DNA from: Rhabdornis inornatus
Taxonomy: Eukaryota > Chordata > Aves > Passeriformes > Rhabdornithidae
Length of the DNA stretch: 64,000 bases
Assembly (NCBI GenBank): GCA_013397075.1
Contig: VWZS01009934.1
Location: forward strand, 3,810,305 to 3,874,304
Direction: 5' to 3'
The stretch's first letter is position 1, and each line of letters begins with the position of its first letter. Of the stretch, positions 1 through 13,505 are shown in pieces. Below the pieces are notes generated by a model. It did not search any database and was not told the DNA's origin. It was given only the letters and a program-made list of their open reading frames with translations. Position numbers and translations under genes: made by a program.

Positions 1-1498
<1,498 letters not shown>

Positions 1499-3050
1499 GG
1501 GGGAATCACCGTGGAACCTGTGGTTTTAAATTCTTTGCTCCTTACTCTTTCTCTTGATGCTACCCCACACAGGGTGGAAGAATATACTATAGAAATGTCA
1601 GTCTCTTCACTTTGTTTACTTTTAATTGTTTAACCTTAAAGCTGATTTGAAGCAAGTTTGGGTTATTTTCCCTTTATGCTTTTTGGGACTATTTTTGTGC
1701 TTTATTTTGACATGCCACTTCTTCATCATTCCACTAAGCCCTTTGGCTACCTCTGTTCCCTTAGGTTTTGTTTTTTTAAACTGAACGTGACCTGCTAAAT
1801 TTTTTCCAGCGGGTTAACCTCAGTTCAGACCGGTATGTCAGCTGGATGACACTGAAGTCATACCTATCCCTCTGTGCGGGTTTCCTTTTTAACATGACAT
1901 TGAAGAGTACTTGATGGGTGAAAAAAAGATTAATGCACTTTGTATCAGGTTATTAAATACTGTTGAGGAAGTAGACACACAATGTAGCAGCACCACAATA
2001 TTTATTACTCTGTCACAGTTTTTAGCATTTCTGAGTTGCAGGTCAACTGATTAAGTGACCTCCTCTTTTAAGCCGTTACTGGCACAGGAAGTAGAGTAGA
2101 TAATGAGAGGAACAGTGAAGACAAAGCAATTTTTCTGGGGTTTTGGAGCTAAGTGTCTCTGCACACCTCAGGCATTTGAATTACAGCTACTTTTCAGCCT
2201 GTTGCATCTAGGCAGAAAATTCACCACCCTCACTTATGTTATTTGTGCTGTCCACAAATGATCCTTTTAGTTCCGATCATTCTTGGACAACAGTCCTCTC
2301 CCTATATATATTTTTTGTTTTACTGCTGGTTTATTATATTGTACAGACTGTAAAATGTAATATTATTTTGTACAACTTTATTGAAGAAAAATACTTGTAG
2401 AAGATCTTTGTGCCTTGATTATGGCTGTACCTGTAAAATGAGCTAAGATGTAAGTATGTTTTTGATTGCGCTGTACAGCTTGATGTCAACCTTACCTGCA
2501 GCAGTGACTGGAGGTAAGAACTTTATCTGTAGAGTTTAGGGGTTTTTTTCTGGTTTATATTAAAATGCTCTTTAGTATAAAAATTATAAATTATGCAAAT
2601 TAACCACTTACCTTTCCAAGTAAGGTATTACAGTCACCGGATGTTGCAGCAAACATGCCTTTCTCTTTTGAAGTCTCAGCTTTAAAACATTGGAATTCAT
2701 TCAAGTGTCCAAATTGCAACCTGGTGTTGTTTTAATGGGAAACAAGGATTTATTTTCTTTTTCTTTTTTCTTGGTTTTTTTTTTTTGTCCTTTATATTTA
2801 GAAAATATGTTTGGTAATTCTTTGGTCATTCATAGAACTTCACAATTGCACAGACCGATTGTGAATGTGTAAAGCACCATTATATAGAGCTCTTCAATCT
2901 TTGTACCAACAGCGGCTTTCATTGTGCAAGTAAATAGCGAGAAAGAAGATAAGAAAAAAAAAAGGTGTATAAACCCTTGTGTCTGGCCTAAGAGAATTAC
3001 AAGATGACATTTTTATTTCTCTTTTAATAAAGAGACACATTAGAAAATTA
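1499..3050 (+). other. GNAL: GNAL 3'UTR
   Basis: An AU-rich stretch follows the GNAL stop codon with no convincing coding frame. The first good polyadenylation hexamer in a suitable context is AATAAA at 3026-3031, so the messenger probably ends near 3045-3055. The extent is inferred; longer isoforms are possible. Confidence 0.65.
3026..3031 (+). terminator. Polyadenylation signal AATAAA, probable GNAL 3' end
   Basis: A canonical AATAAA about 1.53 kb after the GNAL stop. The matching minus-strand signal just upstream (TTTATT on the plus strand near 3012) could also serve a long MPPE1 3'UTR, because the two genes converge here. Confidence 0.55.
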
Positions 3051-4904
3051 TTTTATTTTAAATATTGTAGAATCAAAATGTGTGAATATTTCTCAAACTT
3101 GAATAATTTATGCAAATGACATTCTCAAAACAAGTTGTGGTACAGTACAATATATAAAAAGCAAGAATTGCTGTAGCAATAAGGCATGTCCTTTTTAGTA
3201 ACTATAACACTGCTTTATATTTTATACATAGGTGTTTTATGTCTGTGACTATATACTTTTCCTGTGTCCAAGATAACCTGTACAAATGTCTAAAATTACA
3301 GTTGCAATAACAGAAATCTAGAGAAGTGTTAGACTACATTACTTTTTAGAATGTTTTACCACACTTCGGACCATTCCCCCTACTTCATTTTAAATTTAGG
3401 GAGAGATGAAGAGCTAACACAGTCCCCACACTGGCATATAAATCAGCCAGTTTTATTAACTTTTTACTGTATTGTTATTAGTTATAAACCCCAATCAGTC
3501 ATCTTTTTGAAATCAGACTACAGTCCAATTGAGAACTTGTTTCCAGTTGAATATAAAACAATCCCATTTTAGATACTATAATATGACCATTTTCTCTTCC
3601 CAGAAATCTGTATGTTCAATTTAGTCATATTTCTCAAAAAGTAAAAGGCTGGGTGGAATAACAGTGAAAGGCTGGGTGAAATAACCTAACAGTAAACAAA
3701 ATTCCCAAAATTCTCTTATTTCTCATGCCAAAGAAAGTTACTGAATGAATAACAAAATATAGTATTTTTTTTTTTAACTAACCCCAGCCCAGGAGTTCAG
3801 GTTAGAGCTCCCAGCCTCTGCAGGAACATCAGCAGGAAAACTGGTCCTGGTGTGAAGTAGTCCCTCTGATTTTGTGGGGTGGGTGGGGAGCAGCAGTAGG
3901 TTTGTCCTACCTTCCCCCACATACTGGAAACGCTGAGCTCAGATTTTATCTTTGTGCCACAGCTGGTGGCCTCTGCCTCCCCACAGAGGAGCTAGTGCAG
4001 TTCAAAATGTGACACTACACTAAAGTCAACAGAACTTGTGGAATGTAAAATAAGGCGCATTCCTATCCCCGGCTGTAGACTGAGGGCTGAGGCATAGGAT
4101 AATGTTACTGCAGCTGTATTTGACCTTCCTTCTTGAAGGAGATTGGCAACTGGAGGGCCCCTCACCACACAGATCTCTGGGATGCAATAGGGCCCTCTTT
4201 TTTTAAGCTCATCATAGCACGTCTTTTTGAAAGCAGCAGCTTGAGGTGTCACCTTAATTTTTTTTAAGCAATTTTCAAGTGTGTATCAGCAAACTGGATC
4301 CTCAAGCTTCTTCCCCTTGTTGTCTGGTAGATGGATAACTGCAAATTATAGTCAGCTAACAATTTACTGTGTCAGGAACCAGATTTCTTGTCCCAAACCA
4401 CAGTCCCTTACACGCAACACCCTAAAAAGGTTATGGAAATCCGCATCTCTCAGTGCTGATGCATCCAGATTCTGCCTGACCCTAACAAACACAAGTATGA
4501 CATTTGAAGGGCCATGCAGCAATAAAACAGAGAAACGTTTCCAGTTTGCAAGATTCAGCCTCCACCAGGGTAAGACACAAGTGCAGACAAGTGATGAGGC
4601 TATAGGATTTACATAATGTACAGTTACACTTTTAATATACATATTTGATACAAAAATTATAGCAGGAAAAGGACTCATTTGATTGTCGAATACAGTATTT
4701 TTGTACAGCATGAAACGTTCATTTCAGTTAATTATTTATCCTGTAGTAGTCATATCAGCTGTATAGGACTTCTATGGTATGTGTAAATGCAACCTGCCTT
4801 CAGACTAGCAATCAAATTAGGTCATTTGCTGGCATGAATATAGTCTGATGTTTGACTGTTCTCAGCTTTGGTATTTCAGTGACTGAATGCAGATGTCTGG
4901 CTCT
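3051..4904. other. Convergent GNAL/MPPE1 interval, including MPPE1 3'UTR
   Basis: Noncoding sequence between the two converging genes. The minus-strand side must contain the MPPE1 3'UTR; a minus-strand ATTAAA lies at 4631-4636. A near-perfect tandem pair of about 22 bases occurs at 3641-3685. No other feature was recognised. Confidence 0.6.
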
Positions 4905-5087
4905 TCATACTGCTTTATGCTTACTGATTAAACGCTGAGCAAAATAAAACGGTGGAGTGAGAAGCTGAACATGAGCTAGTACCAGGATCACAAGCAGAGC
5001 ACCTGCTGCACAGTAGATAGTGAAGACTCTGCTCTCAAACGGAAGGAAGCATTTTTGGAGGGAGAAGTCAGTTGGTGTTATGCTGCC
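4905..5087 (-). CDS. MPPE1: MPPE1 last coding exon
   Basis: Residues 339-398, GSITPTDFSLQKC, then the C-terminal membrane helix (YCAAGALLVILVLA) and the cytosolic tail ending KHKAV before TGA at 4905-4907. The KxKxx tail matches the known retrieval signal of PGAP5. Confidence 0.96.
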   Translation of the reverse strand, partial: GSITPTDFSLQKCFLPFESRVFTIYCAAGALLVILVLAHVQLLTPPFYFAQRLISKHKAV

Positions 5088-8000
5088 CTGGAAAAGAAAT
5101 GAAGACTGTCACTTTACTGTGTTACATTGGGTTCTGAATCAGGAGTGAATACCACAGCTGTCAGATCTCCAATTTCTAAATCCCTGTGTTGGGTGGCAAG
5201 GGTTGGGGCCAGTTTCCTAGTACCAGTGCCTTCTCCAGGGGGCTGAAGAGTCCATACCTTGTGGTGCTGGGCACTAACTGGAATATTCACCAGGCCAACA
5301 TTAGCCCAGAGGCCAATCTTCCCATCTAGCATAAACAGAGAGCTGGGCTCCTCATCTGATTTGCCTTCAAGAGAAGCCTAACTTTAGCTGCTGTAAATCC
5401 ACCTGGAAGGAGCCTTTCCAGGCTGAAGTTAGGTTTTCTGAATGTGCCCCTTCCTCCCCCAAGCCCTCCTCCTTACCCAATACATGCTGCAAAAACACAC
5501 GTTGGCTAATCCAAATTAGGAACAGGAACTTCAACAACAAAGAACTTCGTTGGGTTTTGGCTTGACTTTGCAGTTTAAATTAAAGTTTACAGCAGCTCAA
5601 GGCTGAGGAGTTAAAACAGTAGTGGAGAGGATGCAACTTTAATTAGCCAACCTCTTGTTTTGCAGTGAAGACGCGCTGTCTGGCATGTGCAGTGTGTGTG
5701 TGTACTTTGAAGGCAGCTACTCTCAGGAATATGGAAAAAAACAGAACTACTTTCAACAACAAGTATTAACAGCTGCATAAAATTAATTTAAACATATGGG
5801 GTTATCTGTATTAAGCAGCCTAAATTCAACAGCAGTAAAACATACATAAAAGATTTCCCCCTCCAAGTCACAGACTACTCTGTAAACAGATTTTAGGTTT
5901 TGCTTCTTACTCCAAGTTTCTAAGAGTTCTGTTTTATTTTTGAACTGGGGAACTAATTGATTTACCTCTAAGGATATACTGAGCACTGGAACTGCCTGCA
6001 CAAGCATAACCAACACACTGTATAAAATGTGAACTGGCAATGAGGAGGCAGACTGTGGGCACGTCACAAACACTTTCACTGCATTAATGCACACGTTTGA
6101 AAACCATGATCACCGTGCAAAAGGGTTTGAGGTGGATACAGTCTTGTTTTCATAACTGGTAAATCAGCCAAGCCAAACTGGTCTTTCTACTGTTCAGTGC
6201 ACAATACTGATTATTTTTACAAGTCAATAGTTTACAGTGCACCCTCTTTCTAAGAAAATGTACCCAGATACTAATTAGGTCTTTAACAGCATTGCTTTGT
6301 ACCACACAGAACATGTGGCTCCCACAGATGTACTTTATAAAGTGGATGCAGTGTACTGAGTGGGTTGGGTGGGTAGGCAATTTTTTTTTTAATTTTTCGT
6401 TTTTACAGGTAGAATCAGTTTTAAAATATAGCTGACTGCCATGTTGATTTATCTATGAAAGTTATCTGACAAAAATAAAAAAAAAATTAAAACTTACCAT
6501 AATGAAACTAGGATTGTTTCTATTCCTCCAACTGAATGATGGGACGCTGATTTCTGGGATTTTTCCTGCGTGCAGCACTTCACAAGCACTATGAGTGTGC
6601 CCACTGAGAATCAAACGGGGCTGGAACCACCATAGCAGCTAGAACACAAAATGGTAAAGCACATAAATTAAGTCACAGCTAAAAATGAATTGAACTTTAA
6701 AACCCCTTTTTTTTTTCCTTTGAACAGAGTGAAATTATGGCAATTCTCATACTCTTACTTCTTACGAAGTGTTTTCTGTAAACTTCTGTCTTCCAGTAAG
6801 AAATCTGTTGGTATTGCAATATCAATCCCCCCTGACCCCAAGTACCAGGCTTTTTTTTTTTTCCTTTTTTTTTTGCTTTTTTTTTTCTTTTTTGTCATAC
6901 AGCTCAGAAGAACGAAGGCAACAGCATGCTATGGATATCACAAAGATAAGAACTTCGGGTTCAGTAAAGCAATGCTATTTTCTTGTCTAAAGAAGCATCT
7001 TGTAATGACAATCTTTGAGTGAAGACATTTATGCAGAAGGAAAAAAAATAATGACCATTAAGTTTTCAGGGAATACTTTACATTTTCTTTAGTTACTAAT
7101 TCAGCAAAAGTGATGCTTTCAAAGTGTTGGAAAACTGTGGCTTCATACCAGGTGTGTCAATAATTTACACAGTACAGAAAGTACAGAATGCTGAAGTGGA
7201 AGTAATGGCACCACAGCAGATTGAAGAATGCCAAGACTTAGGAGCTGTACCTGGGAAGCCTGGCAGGACCAAGGCCATGATGGTGAGGATCCTCAGGGGA
7301 GCAGCTCTAACAAGCAGCCTCTCCCAAGCCTCATTAGACAGGAGCAGCTGTGCTCTGTTTGTCTCGGCCAACAGCCTAACCACAATTTTTTAACCTATTT
7401 ACGTCTACACTCATGTCCCCCTCTCACCCACCCACTGCCACTCAAGTTCCCAAGAAATCAAACCTTTTGTGATGCCTCTTGAGACAGTACATCATACTTT
7501 TCTTTGAAGGGGATGTTTTTCTCCTCTGGAGGAGCAGAATCTTCTCCAGTGCATTTAGCATCACTTTTCCGATAGAGAGGGTAATGCTGGGAGTAATTAA
7601 AAGCAAGGATTAGTTGTTAATGATACAGCCTTCCTGGAACAGTAATAAATCCACAAAATCATGTCAATATGTTGCCTCACTCTACCTCTAACACACCTGT
7701 AAAAGGATGGGTTCTGAAGCTGGAAGCTTTTCCACATCACTGCATCTTTTGTTGGAATGATTTGGTTTCTGTGAACAAAATCAAGCCATAGAAGGGGTGA
7801 AGGCAATTAAGCAATAGCTAGGTTTTAAGGGGTTAGGCAGGGTGGGGTTGATGTTAGCTTTGGTTTTTTGTTAAGAGGTTTAGCTCAGATAATACTACCA
7901 CTGAATGAACTCCTAAGAGTTTTACTGTGGACTGGTGAAACTCCCCATTCTGTAATGTGCTGTAAATACAGCTGTGCTCTTTCTGACTGCAGAAAGCAGC

Positions 8001-11000
8001 AGCAGGATCTCTGCACCAACAAGGCAAAGGAGTTTGAGAGCAGCCCAAGGAAGATAGAGTCTGGCAATTTTTCCACTGGGAGCTGGTTTCCTGATTGACT
8101 GCCAGCCCAGTCAGTCATGCTGCCTACTGTGCATCCAGTCAGCCTATGAAAAAGGGAAGAGGAAGGAAATACAAGAAACTATCTGATATTATGAAAAAAT
8201 ACAATTAAAACACTACTAGGCTATAAGGAAAGGATTGCAGTAGAATCAAGAAACTAAAAGAACATAATTGAAGGCTATAAAACAGAATAATATCCATAAA
8301 TATAAATGCAGGATTATGTATCTGGAGTCAAAGGGAGGGTTACAGAACTTCTGCCATTTGTGGGAACAAAGGAAGTGACACTGTTGGCAGCACTGACAAG
8401 GAAGTTGACACCATTAGTGCAAAGCAACCCTGTTAATAGTTAAGTAAACATGGTTAAGCGGGATATGATGGGGAGGCAGACTTGCTAACAAGTTGCAATG
8501 TGAATTGGAAGCAGATTTCTTTTCAGGAGAGTCTGGTTGTATCCTGACTATGCTACAGCATCAGTGTTCCCATTGTGGGAGAGAAGTCGCTGGCTGTAAT
8601 CAGCTCTTTAATAATCTCTTACCTGCAGGGAGCAATTCAGTTTGTGAGAAAGAGCCACAAGTTTTGCCTCTGAGGTACTGCAGACAGCACAGCCATCACC
8701 CTCCATGGCTACACTGTTCACTAGGACAAAGCTGGAAAATACCAGGGGGTGGGCAAAGAGAAGTGGGGAGGACAGGAAAGCATTTGTTGCTCATGCATAC
8801 GTGTGGGATAAACGTCATTCTATAAAATGCAAGTGTTCCTAAGTTGGACACAGCTCAACAAAGCAGCAGAACTATAACAGCTCCTGAAATCATGTAATAT
8901 AAATCCTCTTCTGAGTATCTGCACCACAGCCATGTCTCTGCCTGGTTGGCTCCTTTATACAGTTGTTAATTAGGTTGCACAATGTACCTTATGCTTCATG
9001 CTTACACTTCATGATTTTTTATATTTTAATGGATACTTAAGTTGTATTCTAGTGGAATGTTAGAAGTTCATCACTAAATTAAATTCTGAGAGAAAAGAGA
9101 ACTTGCTTCTCTACCCACACAGTTTAGACCTCAGAGACAGAATCTGAGACACTGGATTTCTTCAGAACACCTGAAAAGCAGAACAGCACTGCATTTGGGT
9201 GACTGCCCTGAACAAGCTTAGTTTTGTACTTTGTGGTCTCTGACACACAAAACAAGATTTTATTCTTAATAGAACGTTTCCCTGTAAGTTTCAAATCAAC
9301 TTCTGCTACAAGATTCATACCCATTTAGTCACACATTCAGCTTGAAATATATTCTCAGTTCAATTCAGTCTGTTTAAAAGACAAAACTGAGCTGAATGCC
9401 TTTAGTTAAGAGATACTAGTCAATAGTAAAACAAAAATTAATTCTCTTTTAGCAAATTAAGCTGCTTTTATATCACAGATTTGTTGTAAAATAGTTTATT
9501 GGGGAGTATTTCATTAATAGTGCAGCTCATTGCAGTTAATGGATACCAGACATGCAATCTGCAACTGCATGCAAGAATTCTGCTATGCTTTTTTATCAAA
9601 GGAGACATGGAGATGTTCCTTAATAATGATTTTTTGAACAGCTGAAATACGTATCTTGAGGATCCTACATCTGCATGATAAGCAACAGTTTTATACTGAG
9701 CATTCACGAAGCTCAGAGATCTTCCTACTAAAATAGACACAACAATTCTGTTCAGAATTTTTAATTAAACATTTATAATGTTTGCTTAATTAAGGGAACT
9801 GGTGTAAACGTGTAGGTTTTGAATCTCACATTTCCACAAGTGACTACAACCCAAGGGCACACATGCCAAACACAGAGTGGCAATGGGCCTTCCCTTCCTG
9901 AATGTGAGACTTAAACACCTTTCCACAAACCCAGTGTGTTCCCTCATCGGGTTCCTGCACGGTGTCTGGAGGTAACAGGGCACACAGCAGACAAGTGCAG
10001 CCACGGAGACACAGCTATGAGAACTGCACCGAGGTCTGCTCTAAGCCAAAACCAGCCTGAACATTATTACCCCACCTTGTGGAAAAACTGCAGACATGCA
10101 ACTGCTGTGTTCCCGAATTCTTCACACAAGGGTTAAGTTCTGCAGACTAAAGAAGTTATTAAAATTAATGAAACTCCTAATTTGTAAACACAGAGGGGGT
10201 TGGTTCATGTTTTTTTATCCTGCTATGTTTACAGCCATGCCTCATTACCAGCTGTAAGGAAGTATAAAGGCACACCAGAGAAATGGATTCTGACTCCACA
10301 GTACTTTTCCATTTAAAAGGAAATTGTTGTACTTTACATAGCTCTAAGTACAGCTTCCTGTCTATATCAAACTACAGGTTTGTACAAAGTGTTTGGGGTT
10401 TAATACATCATAAGGTGGGTGAGTTTTTAAAAAAAGGCTCTAAGTGAAGCATTCCCATACTATTTCATTAGAAAAAAATTAAATATACTCACTTTATTCC
10501 TTTCCGAGTTAGCAGCTTTCCTGAAGTAAAGTTGAAAACCTTTTCAAATCGATTTACTTTGTAAGTAGTCATTCTGTGTCACAGAGCAAAAATACAACTG
10601 AGGTAAGAAATTGCCATTGGGACTCACCTGACACAGTTGTTTTACAGTTTGCTGACCATTCATGCAGCTTGCTGCTGCATTATCCAGCTCACACACAATC
10701 ATTGGGGAAACTCACAGGGATGATCTGACACCCCTTGTGTCCTGCAGCCCCTCCCATCAGTGCAAGCACCAGCAGAGTCAGGGCACTTACACTCTTCTGT
10801 GCTAACCGGAGTGGAAATCTATTCAGGTGCCTTTCTAAGAAGGACACCCAATACAAGGAAAAGCAGCTTGAAGGATTCCATGTCAGTGCAGAAGGATCAG
10901 CTCTGAACAGCCCTCATATGGTCAGAGAGGCATAAACCTGTTTTGTGCACAGGCTTTACTCTAAATTACTAAAACTCTTAGAGAGTTTTAGTAATTTAGA

Positions 11001-12692
11001 AAATTACTAAAGAGTTTTAGAAAAACTCTTTCTAATTTGATCATGATCAGAAAGTTTCCATATGACCACAAAACATGTCCCTCAGACCCAGCACAGTTAC
11101 TGTGGACATGCTGACACTTCATTCTTGGCACTTGTGTTCTCCTGTCAGCGACAGGACTTACTCGTAATGAAATCCGATGTCGTGATTCCCAGCGATGACC
11201 ACCAGCTCCGTAAAAACAGAATGCTTGAACATTTTCTGAAACCTCCTAACATCATCTGCCCAGGCCTGCAGGAAAAAACACAGAAGCAGAAATCAGTGCT
11301 GTTCCACAGCATCAAAGGTTTTGTAGTGGGTTTGCATGGCGAGGTTTTGGTACTGGGGGGCTGTAGGGGTGGCATCTGTGGGAGCCTCCCCTGTGTCCTA
11401 CAGAGCCAATGCCAGCCAGCTCCAAGATGGACCCACTGCTGGCCAAGGCTGATAGTGCCTCTGGGATAACAGAATTAGGAAGGTGGCAAGAAAGGAAACT
11501 CTTCAACTGCAGCCAGAGAGAAGAGTGAGAATTTGTGAGAGGAAGAGCCCTGCAGACACCAAGGTCAGTAAAGGAGGAGGGGCTCTTTTGTATTTTCTTT
11601 CCCCTCCCCAGCTGAGGAGAGAAGTGACAGGGGAGTTTGTTGGCACCAGGCATCCAGCCAGGGTCAGCTCATCACAAGCATGTAATGGAAGCACAAACTC
11701 ATATATTTACATTTTGTAAGTTTTATATGAAGGGTAAAACTGCCAAGGTACTTCCAAAAATGAAGGAGAACAACAGCATTTCAACTCCTATCTGAAAGAC
11801 TAGAAACTTCTACCAACAGGACAACTGTAGCAGTATTAAACAAAGCCTTGCATACCTAGTCTGCTTCCATTTCCTTCAAGAAATCCTCAGTTTTTGAAAT
11901 AAGAGAGCTGATGATGTCATACCTGAGGTGAGCTCCATTTTCCTTCATCAAAAACATCTCCCAGGATAAAAACAATATCTGGCTGCAGTAACCATAACGC
12001 AGTTTGGAAAGATCTCTCCATTTGCCATTCCCTGAAAGGAAAATACAGAACCAGTTATCACTGCCTTACCTGTGGATCCTCAGCTCTGAATACACAGACA
12101 CAGCCTGGCAATGGGAATGGGAAACTGGCTCTTATACACTGAAATATGAAAATATATTATTAAATTCAAATTAAATACTTAGAAATCAGGTGTAAGGACA
12201 GTAGGTGCATCTTACCTGGTGGGTAATTCCATCATAATACAATCAGGACCAAGACATGCAAAAAGTAATACCAGCTTGTTTATTTTTTCATTACAATTCT
12301 AATGAATTGCTGTTGAATAGAACAGTGAATTATTGTCCCATTAGCTACTATTAAAAACTCTGAAAACTGGGTAGAGATGATTTTAAAAAATAATTAAAAT
12401 TAAGAATTAAGAATTACCTTCTTAGCTTATCCAGCCAATGTCCTTTGATTTCACCAAGTAGGTGTGTATCAGCTAAAATTATGGCCTTTAGGACTGAAGC
12501 TGAAGTCTCTTTTTCACTCACGTGAGCTCCACCTTTCACGTTTGGCCATCGGCATTGAAATATTACCATATAGTAAATTAAAAACTCACAAAATATTAAC
12601 ACTGAGCTGACAAAGCACATAAGTTTCAGCAGAAAACAGAGCCTCCTTTTCAGAGGGAGATTCTTCACAGTGGTCGAGCTAGAACTCAGCAT
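4905..12692 (-). CDS. MPPE1: MPPE1/PGAP5, GPI-glycan metallophosphoesterase, complete (9 coding exons)
   Basis: This enzyme removes ethanolamine phosphate from the second mannose of GPI anchors, which promotes ER exit of GPI-anchored proteins. Coding exons, in transcript order, are 12418-12692, 11923-12031, 11162-11265, 10493-10573, 8623-8731, 7697-7768, 7464-7586, 6498-6638 and 4905-5087. Every junction is GT/AG and the phases agree, giving 1197 bases and 398 residues (human about 396). Residues 18-45 form a membrane segment. The calcineurin-like metal site is complete: DTH (75-77), GDVFDEG (116-122), GNHD (154-157), HYP (251) and GHTH (304-307). A second membrane segment spans about 359-383, and the last five residues KHKAV form a KxKxx COPI-retrieval signal, as expected for an ER-exit/ERGIC protein. 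The start is the ATG at 12692; the frame stays open upstream to a TTG but has no other ATG. Confidence 0.97.
6498..6638 (-). CDS. MPPE1: MPPE1 coding exon 8
   Basis: Residues 292-338, LLWWFQPRLILSGHTHSACE through NNPSFIM, hold the GHTH motif that completes the di-metal site. The donor is GTAAGT. Confidence 0.96.
6851..6894. repeat. T-rich low-complexity tract
   Basis: Nearly uninterrupted T with a few C and G, in the MPPE1 intron between exons 7 and 8. On the minus strand it is a poly-A-like run. Confidence 0.9.
7464..7586 (-). CDS. MPPE1: MPPE1 coding exon 7
   Basis: Residues 251-291, HYPLYRKSDA through EASQK, containing the fourth metal-ligand histidine and the conserved IPFKEKYDVLS. The donor is GTTTGA, weaker than its neighbours. 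Confidence 0.95.
7697..7768 (-). CDS. MPPE1: MPPE1 coding exon 6
   Basis: A 72-base exon, residues 227-250, in the least conserved part of the protein. It was found by requiring phase 0 on both sides and the conserved ending PILLQ before HYPLY. The acceptor is TTGTTCACAG and the donor GTGTGT. Confidence 0.9.
8623..8731 (-). CDS. MPPE1: MPPE1 coding exon 5
   Basis: Residues 191-226, beginning FVLVNSVAMEGDGC, align with the human segment FVMVNSVALNGDGC. The acceptor TTTTCCAG and donor GTAAGA bound it. Confidence 0.95.
10493..10573 (-). CDS. MPPE1: MPPE1 coding exon 4
   Basis: Residues 164-190, MTTYKVNRFEKVF through KGI, matching the human MNTYKVERFEKVF segment. It is 81 bases long and is joined with a split asparagine codon at its 3' end. 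Confidence 0.95.
10961..10999. repeat. Perfect inverted repeat, 18-base arms, 3-base loop
   Basis: The left arm 10961-10978 (CTAAATTACTAAAACTCT) is the exact reverse complement of 10982-10999, with TAG between them. A degenerate further copy of the arm sequence follows to about 11034. It lies in the MPPE1 intron between exons 3 and 4. It could be a small palindromic insertion; no transposon family was recognised. Confidence 0.85.
11162..11265 (-). CDS. MPPE1: MPPE1 coding exon 3
   Basis: Residues 129-163, AWADDVRRFQKMF through VIAGNHDIGFHYE, contribute the GNHD motif. The donor GTAAGT splits the final glutamate codon, which is completed by the first base of exon 4. Confidence 0.95.
11923..12031 (-). 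CDS. MPPE1: MPPE1 coding exon 2
   Basis: Residues 92-128, EWQMERSFQTALWLLQ through GDVFDEGKW, contribute the second metallophosphatase motif. The acceptor TTTCAG and donor GTATGA frame it. Confidence 0.95.
12418..12692 (-). CDS. MPPE1: MPPE1 coding exon 1
   Basis: Residues 1-91 plus two bases. A basic patch (LKRR) precedes a hydrophobic membrane anchor containing FCEFLIYY, which resembles the human anchor, and the exon ends after the first metal-binding motif ADTH. The donor is AG|GTAATT. Confidence 0.95.
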
Positions 12693-12706
12693 TGCAGTAC
12701 CAGCAT
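12686..12706 (-). promoter_or_regulatory. Short upstream ORF overlapping the MPPE1 start
   Basis: In the 5'UTR part of the first coding exon, an upstream ATG at 12706 opens a six-codon frame whose TGA (12686-12688) lies just past the MPPE1 ATG (12690-12692). The two frames overlap. The upstream ATG has C at -3 (weak context) and the MPPE1 ATG has G at -3. An effect on translation is inference. Confidence 0.5.
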
Positions 12707-12778
12707 AAGACAATGGCTCAAGGTGAAAACAGCTTGGGCTACTCAAAGGATCACGTGCTTTTCGTCAGCACAAAATCT
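12693..12778 (-). other. MPPE1: MPPE1 5'UTR part of the first coding exon
   Basis: A minus-strand acceptor (TTTTCTCCACAG) ends at 12779, so at least one noncoding exon should lie further upstream. The frame stays open through this stretch but contains no in-frame ATG. Confidence 0.6.
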
Positions 12779-13130
12779 CTGTGGAGAAAATACAAAATAA
12801 AATATTCATTAAGTCAGCATTCCCTGTGGAAAGCTACCATGCAGGGTAGTGTTAGCTTCTTGTCACCCTGAAAGGCTTGGGAATATGTAATTGACCTAAA
12901 GCATAAAGTTCTCCTCCAGGCACACAGATGGGCAGCTGAGCACAGAACTGCAGTTGCTCCCACCAGCACCAAGGAAAGCAGACTACAGCCAGCCAGGATC
13001 TTGGTACATGATGCTTTTTTTAGAATTTTACAGTAAAAACACTATGAGTGGGGGGTCAAAGGTGGGTAAAGACAGAGCTTAGCTTGAACAGCAGCTGCAA
13101 CAAAGAAAAAAAAATCTGTTCGGACCCATA

Positions 13131-13505
13131 TAGAATCACTGAGGTTGCAAAAGAACCCCAAGACTGAGTCCAAGCCTTAACCCAGCACTGCCAAGTCCAC
13201 CACTAAACTATGTCCCTAGGTGCCACATCCATACATCTTTTAAATACCTGCAGGGGTTGTGATTCCTACACTTACCTGGGCAGCCTGCTCCAATACAGGA
13301 CAACCCTTCCAGTGAAGAAATTTGTCCTAGTATCCAGTCTAAACCTCCACTGGCAAACTTGTGGCCACTTCCTCTTGTCCCATCACTTACTTGGGAGAAC
13401 AGACCAACAGCCCCCTGGCTACAGCCTAATTTCAAGTAGTTGTAGAGAGCAATAAGGTCTCCCCTCAGACTCCTTTTCTCCAGGCTAAACAACTGCCAGA
13501 GGATA
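13131..13505 (-). mobile_element. CR1 LINE 3' fragment (minus orientation)
   Basis: Read on the minus strand, this matches the 3' end of avian CR1 elements: remnants of the reverse-transcriptase-side tail (AGGGGAGACCTTATTG-like), a TGGCCACAAGTTTGCC-like stretch and the usual GATTCTA-type terminus at 13131. It is 5'-truncated and diverged, so it is inactive. Confidence 0.85.
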
